Origin: an uncultured Pelagibacteraceae bacterium
GTDB taxonomy: Bacteria > Pseudomonadota > Alphaproteobacteria > Pelagibacterales > Pelagibacteraceae
Reading direction: 5' to 3'
DNA length: 64,000 nt
Assembly (NCBI GenBank): GCA_902553555.1
Contig: CACDLE010000001.1
Coordinates: 32,965-96,964 of the forward strand
Part shown: in pieces, positions 17,399 to 25,155 of the stretch
How positions within the stretch are numbered: position 1 is the first letter of the stretch
Layout of the letters: the number at the start of each line of letters is the position of its first letter
Program-made: the position numbers and the translations under genes
Notes under the pieces: generated by a model
The model's database searches: none
Told to the model about the DNA's origin: nothing
What the model saw: the letters and a program-made list of their open reading frames with translations, nothing else

Positions 17399-19929
17399 TA
17401 CTTTATTTCAATTATAAAATTAATAATTTTGTTTTTTACAAATATTGTTTTTTTAATTTTATTATTTGCTAAATTTCTGCTCATTTTCACATTTTTTTTA
17501 CAAATTTCAACTACATCATTTTGGTTAATGTTTTTTTCTACTTCCAGAATTGTTTTTGTTCTACCATTCAATTGTACTGCTATCTTAATTTTTTCTTTAT
17601 CTATCAATTTTTTGTCCACAGCAGGCCATTTTGAAACATTATTAGTTCCAAGTAATTCAAGGCATTCATGAGCAAGGTGCGGTGTAAATGGAATAAGAAT
17701 TTTCATGACTTTAATTATATTATTTTTCATACATTTATTACTTATTTTTTTATTTAAATATTCATTAAAAAGATTATAAAGTTCGTATACACACGCAATA
17801 ACAACATTTAAATTAAAATTTTCGATTAGATTTGTTATCCTAAAAATATAAGAATTAATCTTAAGCTCAAAATCTTCGTCCAAATCGTCTTGAGATTCTT
17901 TTCTATCAATAATTAAAAGATTTAAATTATAAATTTTTTGAAGAAATTTATAAGCAGCATTTACACCTTGGTTTGACCATTGAACATCTTTTTCTGGGGG
18001 ACTATCTGACAAAATAAACCATCTTACAGCGTCGGCACCGTAAGATTTTATCATGCTTTCCGGATCTATAATATTTTTTTTTGATTTTGACATCGACTCT
18101 GAAGATCCAACTATAACTTTTGATTGATCATCTTTTTTAATAAAATTACCATCATCATCTTTTTCAATTTCATCTGGACTAAGCCATTTGCCATTAGAGT
18201 CTTTATAAGTTTCATGACAAACCATACCTTGTGTAAATAGACCCTTAAAAGGTTCGGTATATTTTATTTTCGTGTCATTTTTTTTTAGAGCTCTCATAAA
18301 AAATCTCGAATACAATAAGTGCAATATTGCATGTTCTACTCCACCAATATATTGATCAACTGGCATCCAATAATTTACTTTATCTAAGTCGAAAGCCGAC
18401 TCCTCTTTTTTTGGGGAACAAAATCTCAAGAAATACCAAGAAGAGTCAACAAATGTATCCAAGGTATCAGTTTCTCTTATGGCAGGTTTTCCAGATATCT
18501 TATCTTTAGTAAATTTCCAGGATTTATGATGGTCTAATGGATTACCATTTGTCTTTAAGTCAATGTCTTTTGGGAGTTTAATTGGTAATTCATTTTTTTC
18601 GACCGGCTTTATAGTGCCATTTTCTAGGTGTATCATCGGAATTGGACAACCCCAATATCTTTGTCTAGATATCCCCCAATCTCTTAATCTGTAGGAAACT
18701 TTCTTACTTCCGATTTTTAGATTTTCTATTTTTTGAATTATTTTTACTTTGGCAGATTCTACGTTCATATTATTTAAGAAATCTGAATTTACTAAAATTC
18801 CATCTCCAGTATATGCTTCTTTAAGATTATTAAAATTTTTAGGTTGTTTCTTATTTTCAGCAACTACCTCAGTGATTTTCAAATTATATTTTTTTGCAAA
18901 ATCAAAGTCTCTTTGATCGTGCGCTGGACAACCAAATATTGCGCCAGTTCCATAATCCATTAATATAAAATTTGCTACAAATACGGGCAGTTTATGGTTT
19001 TTTTTAAAAGGATGGTCACAAAATAATTTTGTTTCAAAACCAATTTTGTCAGCATTTGCTAGCGCCTCTTCGGTGGTGCCTGTTTTAGAACATTCTTCTT
19101 TGAATTTGATAAATTTGTCATTATTTGAAAATTTTGTGCATAAAGGATGATCTACAGATATGGCAATAAATGACGCTCCAAAAATCGTGTCAGGTCTTGT
19201 TGTAAAGATTTTTATTTTTTTTACTGAGTCGGAAAGTTTAAAATCGATTTCACAACCTACTGATTTTCCAATCCAGTTTTTTTGCATGTTTTTTACTTTT
19301 TCTGGCCAATTATCCAAAATATCTAAACCACTAAGCAATTCTTCAGAAAACTTTGTAATGTCAAAAAACCATTGATATAGCTTCTTTCTTTCAACTATGG
19401 CCCCAGATCTCCAACCACGACCATTTACTACTTGCTCATTAGCTAAAACGGTTTTTTCTATAGGATCCCAATTGACGTAATTCTCTTTTCTTTTTACAAA
19501 ACCACGATGATAAAAATCTATAAAAATTTCTTGTTGATGTTTGTAATATTTTTCATCACAAGTAGAAATTTCTAAATCCCAATCAATTGAGAGACCCATT
19601 AATTTAAGTTGTCTTTTCATTTCTGCAATATTCTTCTCCGTCCATTCTCTTGGATGCAAATTATTTTCTTTGGCAGCATTTTCAGCTGGTAAACCAAATG
19701 CATCCCAACCCATCGGATGTAAAACATTGAATCCATTTAAGAATTTAAATCGGGCTATAACGTCTCCTATAGTATAATTTCTTACGTGTCCCATATGTAT
19801 TTTTCCTGATGGGTAGGGAAACATTTCTAGGCAATAAAATTTTTTTGCTGTCTTATTATTGTATAATTTATTCTTTTCGAAAACTGTTTGCCATTTTTTT
19901 TCAATAGCTTGAAAATTAAGTCTTTCCAT
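17398..19929 (-). CDS. leuS: leucyl-tRNA synthetase
   Basis: Class I synthetase of 843 residues. The HIGH motif appears as [11 protein letters not shown] near residue 45, the editing (CP1) domain with T-R-P-D-T-I-F-G-A near residue 245, and the KMSKS motif as S-M-S-K-S-K-K-N near residue 620. The C-terminal anticodon-binding and tRNA-contact domains are complete. First gene upstream of lptE-holA. Confidence 0.98.
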   Translation of the reverse strand: MERLNFQAIEKKWQTVFEKNKLYNNKTAKKFYCLEMFPYPSGKIHMGHVRNYTIGDVIARFKFLNGFNVLHPMGWDAFGLPAENAAKENNLHPREWTEKNIAEMKRQLKLMGLSIDWDLEISTCDEKYYKHQQEIFIDFYHRGFVKRKENYVNWDPIEKTVLANEQVVNGRGWRSGAIVERKKLYQWFFDITKFSEELLSGLDILDNWPEKVKNMQKNWIGKSVGCEIDFKLSDSVKKIKIFTTRPDTIFGASFIAISVDHPLCTKFSNNDKFIKFKEECSKTGTTEEALANADKIGFETKLFCDHPFKKNHKLPVFVANFILMDYGTGAIFGCPAHDQRDFDFAKKYNLKITEVVAENKKQPKNFNNLKEAYTGDGILVNSDFLNNMNVESAKVKIIQKIENLKIGSKKVSYRLRDWGISRQRYWGCPIPMIHLENGTIKPVEKNELPIKLPKDIDLKTNGNPLDHHKSWKFTKDKISGKPAIRETDTLDTFVDSSWYFLRFCSPKKEESAFDLDKVNYWMPVDQYIGGVEHAILHLLYSRFFMRALKKNDTKIKYTEPFKGLFTQGMVCHETYKDSNGKWLSPDEIEKDDDGNFIKKDDQSKVIVGSSESMSKSKKNIIDPESMIKSYGADAVRWFILSDSPPEKDVQWSNQGVNAAYKFLQKIYNLNLLIIDRKESQDDLDEDFELKINSYIFRITNLIENFNLNVVIACVYELYNLFNEYLNKKISNKCMKNNIIKVMKILIPFTPHLAHECLELLGTNNVSKWPAVDKKLIDKEKIKIAVQLNGRTKTILEVEKNINQNDVVEICKKNVKMSRNLANNKIKKTIFVKNKIINFIIEIK

Positions 19930-19941
19930 ACAATCTAAAAA

Positions 19942-20469
19942 TTAATTATTCTTTTGTTGTTTTTCTAAAAGGCTTGCTTCCTTTAAAATTGATGCTACTA
20001 ATTCTTCCTGAATACGAGATTTAAAAACTTCGACTTTACATGACTCATTGACTGAACATTGCTTCCTATGCACTGTAACTTTCACACTGTTAGTTTGGAC
20101 TTTATTAGATAGAAATCTTACTGTAATTTTTAAAGCTTGTTTATTATTAGAATTGTCCGTGTACCAATCTGAAATTATCATTCCTCCTGAATAATCAACA
20201 GTTGTTAACGGTAAAAAATCTAGAATATCTAATGTAGCTCTCCACAGAGGATTTGAAGTACTAAACTCATAGTTTGTTCCTTTACCGTCTTTTCCTATTA
20301 TAGAACCTAAACTTACTCCACGACCTTCCTTAACATTTTTTTTTGCTCTTTCAGGTCCAGAAATTGGTACTTGTCTAGTATCAACTTTCTTAAAAAAACC
20401 TTTTCCGCAAGAAGAAGTTAAGAAAAAAACAGATAAAAGAGTTGCTAAAATGATAAATTTTATGTTCAT
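19942..20469 (-). CDS. DUF3576-family lipoprotein
   Basis: A 175-residue predicted lipoprotein found before leuS in many alphaproteobacteria. An N-terminal hydrophobic segment ends in a lipobox-like T-S-S-C; the mature part has P-L-W-R-A-T-L-D-I-L-D-F-L-P-L, a proline-containing V-D-Y-S-G-G-M-I-I-S-D-W-Y, and beta strands, all recognisable DUF3576 features. ATG 20469 is preferred because the signal peptide then starts M-N-I-K-F-I-I; a start at 20484 would add five residues. Function unknown; the association with leuS suggests an envelope house-keeping role rather than a link to translation. Confidence 0.82.
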   Translation of the reverse strand: MNIKFIILATLLSVFFLTSSCGKGFFKKVDTRQVPISGPERAKKNVKEGRGVSLGSIIGKDGKGTNYEFSTSNPLWRATLDILDFLPLTTVDYSGGMIISDWYTDNSNNKQALKITVRFLSNKVQTNSVKVTVHRKQCSVNESCKVEVFKSRIQEELVASILKEASLLEKQQKNN

Positions 20470-20545
20470 AAATGTAAGATACAACGGATAATAGCATTAG
20501 TAATCAATAATCCAATAAAATTGAGTAAAATGGGGCTTTTTTATA

Positions 20546-20563
20546 TGTGGTATTTTTACCACA
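20546..20563. other. perfect hairpin in the porin upstream region
   Basis: TGTGGTA, a TTTT loop, then TACCACA: a perfect 7-bp inverted repeat about 110 bp upstream of the porin start in the 202-bp region between the divergent DUF3576 and porin genes. It could be a regulator site or a terminator remnant; no T-run follows on the plus strand. Confidence 0.4.
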
Positions 20564-20634
20564 CTAATAAAGAGAATTCATTGATATAGTAGGTTTTAAT
20601 ACAAATTAAGCTTAAAAACATAGATAAATCTACT

Positions 20635-20650
20635 GTTAATTATAATTAAC
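20635..20650 (+). promoter_or_regulatory. palindrome containing the likely -10 box of the porin gene
   Basis: GTTAATTATAATTAAC is a perfect 16-bp palindrome whose centre is TATAAT (20641-20646). A transcript starting about 7 bases later would have a leader of roughly 20 bases carrying AAAGGAG at 20660-20666 before the ATG. No good -35 was found at the right distance, so an activator or a repressor binding the palindrome is possible. Confidence 0.45.
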
Positions 20651-20671
20651 GTTTTAACAAAAGGAGAAACA

Positions 20672-21748
20672 ATGAATAAATTAACAAAACTATTGTTCTC
20701 AGTTATTTCTTCAGTGATGCTAGTTACATCAGCTTATGCTGGTGACTTTGCAGTGACAGGTGGTGTAAAAACTACTTACACAATCTTAAGTAATAGCGGA
20801 ACAACTGGAACACACGGTGTTGGTAAAGGACTTGGAATATCAAATGAGTTCTCACTATCAGCTTCTGGTGAACTAGACAACGGTATGACATGGTCATATG
20901 CTCAAGATATCGATGGTGCTACAGTACAGGATGATGCAAATCTTTCATTCGGAACTGACTACGGTACTTTCAAAATTTGTATATCTGAGTGTGGACTATC
21001 TACAAAATATGCGTTTGACAATTCTGCATACGGTGTAGGTTCTGATAACGGTTACGGTGGTGGAGCTGCTTCAACAACTACAATGCAGTATGGAAACAAC
21101 ATCAGCGGTTCAAACAACGTTCAGTACCATGCTCCAGCAGACCTGTTACCATTAGGAATGACTTTCAAAGTTGGAACGACTCCAGGTGGATACGGTGGAA
21201 CAGCAAATGACTCATCTCACTCAGTAGTAGGAACAAAATCAACTGGTGATATGACTCAATACGCTGTTACAATGGCGCCAATTGATGGTTTAACATTATC
21301 AGGTTCATACTATGAATTTGATGCTATGGGTAACCAAGATGCTAGACAAACTAAAGAAGGTGGTTCTTTAGCATTTAATTATTCAATGGGTCCAGTATCA
21401 TTCGGTTATGGTGAAACAAAACACGCACCAGCACAAAGAATGAACAACGCAGTAGCAACTCAATTAGTACAACACTATGAAAACGAAGCATATTCAGTTG
21501 GATTTGCAGTAAATGATGCTTTATCTGTATCATACACTGCAGAGAGCTCAGAGAAACAATCTAGAGCTATCTCTAACACTAACGTTACAACAAGAGGTGA
21601 CGTAGAAATGGATATCGATACAATAGATGTAGCTTACACGATGGGTGGTATGACTTTATCACTATCTAACTCTGAAACATCTAATGCTTCATACACATCA
21701 GGTGACGATGTAACAGAAACAATCGTTGCTATGTCATTAGCGTTCTAA
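20672..21748 (+). CDS. outer-membrane porin
   Basis: Predicted 358-residue beta-barrel porin. A signal peptide (M-N-K-L-T-K-L-L-F-S...V-T-S-A-Y-A-G) is followed by a Gly/Ser/Thr/Asn-rich sequence with alternating hydrophobic residues and a C-terminus ending in phenylalanine (M-S-L-A-F), the outer-membrane assembly signal. A strong Shine-Dalgarno (AAAGGAGAAAC) precedes the ATG, and codon use is visibly less AT-biased than in neighbouring genes, both signs of very high expression. It has its own promoter region and a strong terminator, so it is a monocistron. Solute specificity cannot be read from the sequence. Confidence 0.85.
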   Translation: MNKLTKLLFSVISSVMLVTSAYAGDFAVTGGVKTTYTILSNSGTTGTHGVGKGLGISNEFSLSASGELDNGMTWSYAQDIDGATVQDDANLSFGTDYGTFKICISECGLSTKYAFDNSAYGVGSDNGYGGGAASTTTMQYGNNISGSNNVQYHAPADLLPLGMTFKVGTTPGGYGGTANDSSHSVVGTKSTGDMTQYAVTMAPIDGLTLSGSYYEFDAMGNQDARQTKEGGSLAFNYSMGPVSFGYGETKHAPAQRMNNAVATQLVQHYENEAYSVGFAVNDALSVSYTAESSEKQSRAISNTNVTTRGDVEMDIDTIDVAYTMGGMTLSLSNSETSNASYTSGDDVTETIVAMSLAF

Positions 21749-21769
21749 TTAGTTAGTTAGAATTAAAAT

Positions 21770-22345
21770 TTAAAAAAGCCGGTTAATAAATTTAGCCGGC
21801 TTTTTTTTTATTGCAGATAAAAAAGCTATAGAATTACTCTTAACCATTTTAAGTTTTGATAGATTATTAATGTTAATACCCCCTAATGGAATTATTTCAA
21901 CTGGAGTCCTTTTTGCTATTGTGTTAAATTTTGTGATACCTAAAAACCCTTTCTTAGATAAATAGCTTGTTTGAAAGAGTCTAGATACCAATATTTTTTG
22001 GCACCCTTGTTTTAATTTAATGACTATTTCTTTATGATTATGTGCAGATCCAATTATCTCGTAGAAAAAATGCTTATATCTTATTAAACTTAAATCTTTA
22101 TTATGAGCAGATATATAGAGCCCATCTGCTTTGACCTTGGTGAGCATTAAGGTGTTATTTGCTATAAAAAACTTTATTCCTTTTCTTCTACATAATTTAG
22201 CGTAATTTTTAATCTGAGCTATGCTTTCTTTGGAATCTTCATTCCTATAAATAATAACCAATTTGTATCTAGTTTTAACTAAATCTAAATTAAATGATCT
22301 AGTATTCTCTAGAAATAAATAGTATTTTTTTTTAAAAATAAACAT
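21770..22345 (-). CDS. TenI/ThiE-like thiamine-phosphate-synthase-family protein
   Basis: A 191-residue TIM-barrel protein related to thiamine phosphate synthase. Recognisable parts are Y-R-N-E-D-S-K-E, F-F-I-A-N-N, A-D-G-L-Y-I-S-A-H-N-K-D-L, I-G-S-A-H-N-H-K-E and I-I-P-L-G-G-I-N-I-N-N-L, which match the ThiE/TenI layout. Several catalytic positions of true ThiE look different, so it may be a TenI-like isomerase or a regulator rather than the synthase. The ATG at 22345 directly abuts the start of the divergent yggS. The last eleven codons form one arm-loop-arm of the bidirectional terminator at 21772-21806. Confidence 0.65.
   Translation of the reverse strand: MFIFKKKYYLFLENTRSFNLDLVKTRYKLVIIYRNEDSKESIAQIKNYAKLCRRKGIKFFIANNTLMLTKVKADGLYISAHNKDLSLIRYKHFFYEIIGSAHNHKEIVIKLKQGCQKILVSRLFQTSYLSKKGFLGITKFNTIAKRTPVEIIPLGGININNLSKLKMVKSNSIAFLSAIKKKPAKFINRLF
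21772..21809. terminator. strong bidirectional intrinsic terminator after the porin
   Basis: AAAAAAGCCGG at 21772-21782, a 13-base loop, then CCGGCTTTTTT at 21796-21806, with a T-run continuing to 21809. The 11-bp stem contains a GC-rich core and is flanked by A- and T-runs, so it can work in both directions: for the porin on the plus strand and for the TenI-like gene on the minus strand, whose last codons it encodes. Confidence 0.9.
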
Positions 22346-22978
22346 ATGAATATAATAGACAGTTTTAATCAAATTAAACAGAAAATTGAAAATTCTAGAA
22401 CAGAAATTATTGCTGTCAGTAAAACTTTCACTCTAGACCATATTAAGCCTTTAATACAGCACGGCCATAAACATTTTGGTGAAAATAAAGTTCAAGAGGC
22501 CGAGAAAAAATGGAAAAACATTAAAAGTTCAAATAATATAAAACTTCACATGATAGGATCATTGCAATCTAATAAGGCCAAAAAAGCAATTGAACTATTT
22601 GATTATATTCATTCTCTAGATAGCGAAAAACTTGCAAAAGAATTAGATAAAAGGGAAAAGCAATTAAAAAAAAAATTAAGTTATTTTATACAAGTGAATT
22701 TAGGATCAGAGGAACAAAAAGGTGGAATAGAAATTGATAATTTAGATAATTTTTTTAAATTTGTAACAAAAGAAACAAGTTTATCCGTCATTGGTTTGAT
22801 GGCCATTCCGCCGAATGACACTAATTATGAAAGATACTTCTCGCAAATATCAAATTTGAATAAAAAATTTGAATTTAATCAATTGAGCATTGGAATGTCG
22901 AATGATTACATGACGGCTATAAAGTATGGCGCATCATTTGTGAGAATAGGGAGCGCTATTTTTGGTCCTAGATCCTAA
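22346..22978 (+). CDS. YggS/PLPBP-family pyridoxal-phosphate homeostasis protein
   Basis: PLP-binding protein of 210 residues that buffers vitamin B6. The Schiff-base lysine lies in I-A-V-S-K-T (canonical A-V-S-K) near residue 26; H-F-G-E-N-K-V-Q-E-A, M-I-G-S-L-Q-S-N-K, G-L-M-A-I-P-P and the C-terminal S-I-G-M-S-N-D-Y...G-A-S-F-V-R-I-G-S-A-I-F-G are all family signatures. Its ATG touches the start codon of the divergent TenI-like gene (CATATG). The 3' end overlaps the convergent L,D-transpeptidase gene by four bases. Confidence 0.94.
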   Translation: MNIIDSFNQIKQKIENSRTEIIAVSKTFTLDHIKPLIQHGHKHFGENKVQEAEKKWKNIKSSNNIKLHMIGSLQSNKAKKAIELFDYIHSLDSEKLAKELDKREKQLKKKLSYFIQVNLGSEEQKGGIEIDNLDNFFKFVTKETSLSVIGLMAIPPNDTNYERYFSQISNLNKKFEFNQLSIGMSNDYMTAIKYGASFVRIGSAIFGPRS

Positions 22979-23463
22979 GATATTGTTATATAGCTTTTCT
23001 TAGTAATGCTTGCAATTATATCTATGATGTTTTTTTTTGAGACAGCAATACATCCTAATGTAGGAGAATAATTTCTTTTTGCAACATGCATGAAAATTGC
23101 ACTCCCTTTATTTTTTTTTGTTGGATTAATATTATAATTAATAACCACTATAATATCGTAAATGTTATTTGATTTATAAAGTTTTTCGGCTTTATATTTA
23201 AATGGAAGTTTTACAAATCTATTATATTTTTTAGACCTGATATCGTCGCACCATCCAAAATCTTTTTTGATAGGTATAGTTTTTAATCTTGATTTTATTT
23301 TTACTCTGTCTTTCCTATAGAATATGTATTTTAGTTTAAATTTACCTTTGGGTGTACATTTATCCCCTTCTTTTTTTTTATTGGTAATTCCTCTTTTACC
23401 AATTGCACATTTTACCTTATAATCTTTAAAATAAAGGCATTTGTTTTTTAAAAGGATATTCAT
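22975..23463 (-). CDS. L,D-transpeptidase (YkuD) family protein
   Basis: Predicted peptidoglycan transpeptidase of 162 residues. The catalytic motif H-V-A-K-R-N-Y-S-P-T-L-G-C-I-A-V contains the His and the nucleophilic Cys of the YkuD fold. Start choice matters: ATG 23463 gives a protein without a clear signal peptide; an upstream in-frame ATG at 23484 adds M-I-F-F-L-S-T, and a still longer frame extends to 23595 but overlaps the opposite gene far. The 23463 start overlaps the divergent regulator start by two bases. Without an export signal the substrate access is puzzling; the enzyme may be secreted by a cryptic route or the longer start may be used. Confidence 0.8.
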   Translation of the reverse strand: MNILLKNKCLYFKDYKVKCAIGKRGITNKKKEGDKCTPKGKFKLKYIFYRKDRVKIKSRLKTIPIKKDFGWCDDIRSKKYNRFVKLPFKYKAEKLYKSNNIYDIIVVINYNINPTKKNKGSAIFMHVAKRNYSPTLGCIAVSKKNIIDIIASITKKSYITIS

Positions 23464-24091
23464 GGTTGATAAAAAAAATATCATTTTAGCTATAGGAAAT
23501 AAAGAATTTAATAAAACCTTAATTGAGTTGAAAGAATATTTCAGTTTTACTTTAGAAATATCTGATGATTTTTCAAAAGAGGACCTAAAGAGCAAATATC
23601 ATGGCTATATAATTCATGAAGATATTTTTAAAAATCCAAATTTAAATAGCATACTCGATGACAACACATCAAATAAAGTAATTTGTTATGAGAGAGATAA
23701 CAAAATTATCAAAAGAGATTACGAAAAGATTTATTTACCAGCTTCATTGGAGCATATAAACACAATAGTCATTAATAATATTATTAAAAAAAAATTTAAA
23801 TATAATTCTTCAGTAAAAGTTTTAGATTATATATTAGACAAAAATTTAAGAAAATTAATGAAAGATCAAAAATCATTAGAGTTAACAGAAAAGGAAATTG
23901 ATTTAATATTACTCTTAAGCAAGAATTTTTTTACAAAAAAAAAGGAGATCTTATCTAGGATTTGGAACTATTCAGACGAAGCAGATACCCATACTGTTGA
24001 AACACATATTTATAGATTGAGAAAAAAGGTTAAAAAAATATTTGATGATGAAACTTTCATTAAAAATGAAAAAGAAGGTTATAAAATTTGA
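23462..24091 (+). CDS. OmpR-type winged-helix regulator with a degenerate receiver domain
   Basis: A 209-residue protein. Residues ~140-209 form a clear Trans_reg_C winged helix: L-T-E-K-E-I-D-L-I-L-L-L, W-N-Y-S-D-E-A-D-T-H-T-V-E-T-H-I-Y-R-L-R-K-K-V and a final E-K-E-G-Y-K-I. The N-terminal ~115 residues have receiver-like alternating strands and helices, but the expected phospho-acceptor Asp is absent (the strand reads Y-H-G-Y-I-I-H-E-D-I-F), so it is probably not phosphorylated in the usual way. No histidine kinase is nearby. AAAGGA six bases upstream supports ATG 23462. The ArfA-like ORF begins on its stop codon. Confidence 0.8.
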   Translation: MVDKKNIILAIGNKEFNKTLIELKEYFSFTLEISDDFSKEDLKSKYHGYIIHEDIFKNPNLNSILDDNTSNKVICYERDNKIIKRDYEKIYLPASLEHINTIVINNIIKKKFKYNSSVKVLDYILDKNLRKLMKDQKSLELTEKEIDLILLLSKNFFTKKKEILSRIWNYSDEADTHTVETHIYRLRKKVKKIFDDETFIKNEKEGYKI

Positions 24092-24210
24092 AAAAGAGAA
24101 ATAAATTTGCAAAAGAATTAAAGACTCCAAAATATCGCTCTAGAATTGTTAAACCTAAGAAAGGCAAAGGTAGTTTTACAAGAATTAAGAAAAATAAATA
24201 TTTACAATGA
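24088..24210 (+). CDS. arfA: ArfA-like alternative ribosome-rescue factor (40 aa)
   Basis: A 40-codon frame starts at TTG 24088, overlapping the stop of the winged-helix regulator by four bases, and ends at TGA 24210. The core L-K-T-P-K-Y-R-S-R-I-V-K-P-K-K-G-K-G-S-F-x-R matches the ArfA pattern L-x-D-P-L-F-R-Q-R-V-x-x-x-K-K-G-K-G-S-Y-x-R of E. coli, including the K-K-G-K-G-S-[FY] that enters the mRNA channel. ArfA recruits release factor 2 to stalled ribosomes lacking a stop codon. The hydrophobic C-terminal tail of E. coli ArfA (which destabilises it) is missing. An in-frame stop at 24082 excludes a longer start. Identification is by motif, not by search. Confidence 0.7.
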   Translation: MKKRNKFAKELKTPKYRSRIVKPKKGKGSFTRIKKNKYLQ

Positions 24211-24215
24211 AATTA

Positions 24216-24234
24216 ATTATAAAAATTTTATAAT
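24216..24234. repeat. AT-only inverted repeat between convergent genes
   Basis: ATTATAAAA, one base, TTTTATAAT: 9-bp arms with no GC pairs at the boundary of the ArfA-like gene and the adenosine kinase gene, overlapping the latter's stop. Could be a weak terminator in both directions; stability would be low. Confidence 0.35.
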
Positions 24235-25154
24235 CTGGCTCCAACCTGCTGAATAATTCTAGCAGATAGATCCGTCCCCTTTTCTAAACTTTCTTTTAAA
24301 TCAAAATTGTTTATATAACCGTGTAAAAATCCAGCAGCGAATAAATCACCAGCTCCAGTTAAATCTTTTATTTTTAAATCTTTCTTGGCGTTTGCCTCTA
24401 TGACTTTTTTGTTTTGAATTGCTATCGCCCCATTTTCACCTCGAGTAACAACTACTAATTTTTTAATACTTTTTGCAAAATCAATAACATCGTTTAAATT
24501 TTTAGCACCTATCAATGTAGTTATTTCTTGTTCATTTGCAAAAGTAACTGTTAATTTATTCTTAACTAATTCCAAGAAATATTCTTTGTGTCTTTCTACA
24601 CAAAATAAATCAGAAAGTGACATTGCAGATTTTTTTGAATTTTTTATTGCCTTATTAAAAGCTTTTTGTGGATCACCTTTGTCCCACAAATATCCCTCTA
24701 AAAATGTTAAATCACATTGCTTAATCATTTTTTCATCTATATCTTTTTCATTTATTTTTCCCGCGACACCTAAAAAAGTACACATTGTTCTTTCTGAGTC
24801 TGGTGTTACTAAAATTAGACAAGTTCCAGTTGGAATTTTTTCTTGTTTTATATTGTAATGAAATTTAACGTTTTCTTTAATTAGTCCTGCAGAATATTTT
24901 TTTCCTAAATCGTCATTATTTACTTTGCCAATGAAACCAACCTTATTACCTAGTTGTGATAGGCCAACAATTGAGTTTGCAACTGATCCACCTGATATTG
25001 TTTTTTCTATTTTTAAATTACCAAGAAGTTTCTTAAACTCCAACTCATCAACTAACTTCATTGTGCTCTTAGTTAAGCCGTTGTTAGTTAAAAAACTCTC
25101 CTCAACTTTACAAATTACATCTACAATTGCATTTCCTATACCTAGAATTCTCAT
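24228..25154 (-). CDS. PfkB-family carbohydrate/adenosine kinase
   Basis: Ribokinase-fold kinase of 308 residues. N-terminal L-G-I-G-N-A-I-V-D-V-I, G-G-S-V-A-N-S (substrate region) and the C-terminal signature D-L-T-G-A-G-D-L-F-A-A-G-F with its catalytic Asp identify the family; the N-terminal V-I-C-K-V-E-E-S-F-L and D-S-E-R-T-M-C-T-F-L-G resemble bacterial adenosine kinases. The exact sugar or nucleoside substrate remains a best guess. One base separates it from nth, so the two share a transcript. Confidence 0.82.
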   Translation of the reverse strand: MRILGIGNAIVDVICKVEESFLTNNGLTKSTMKLVDELEFKKLLGNLKIEKTISGGSVANSIVGLSQLGNKVGFIGKVNNDDLGKKYSAGLIKENVKFHYNIKQEKIPTGTCLILVTPDSERTMCTFLGVAGKINEKDIDEKMIKQCDLTFLEGYLWDKGDPQKAFNKAIKNSKKSAMSLSDLFCVERHKEYFLELVKNKLTVTFANEQEITTLIGAKNLNDVIDFAKSIKKLVVVTRGENGAIAIQNKKVIEANAKKDLKIKDLTGAGDLFAAGFLHGYINNFDLKESLEKGTDLSARIIQQVGARL

Positions 25155-25155
25155 A

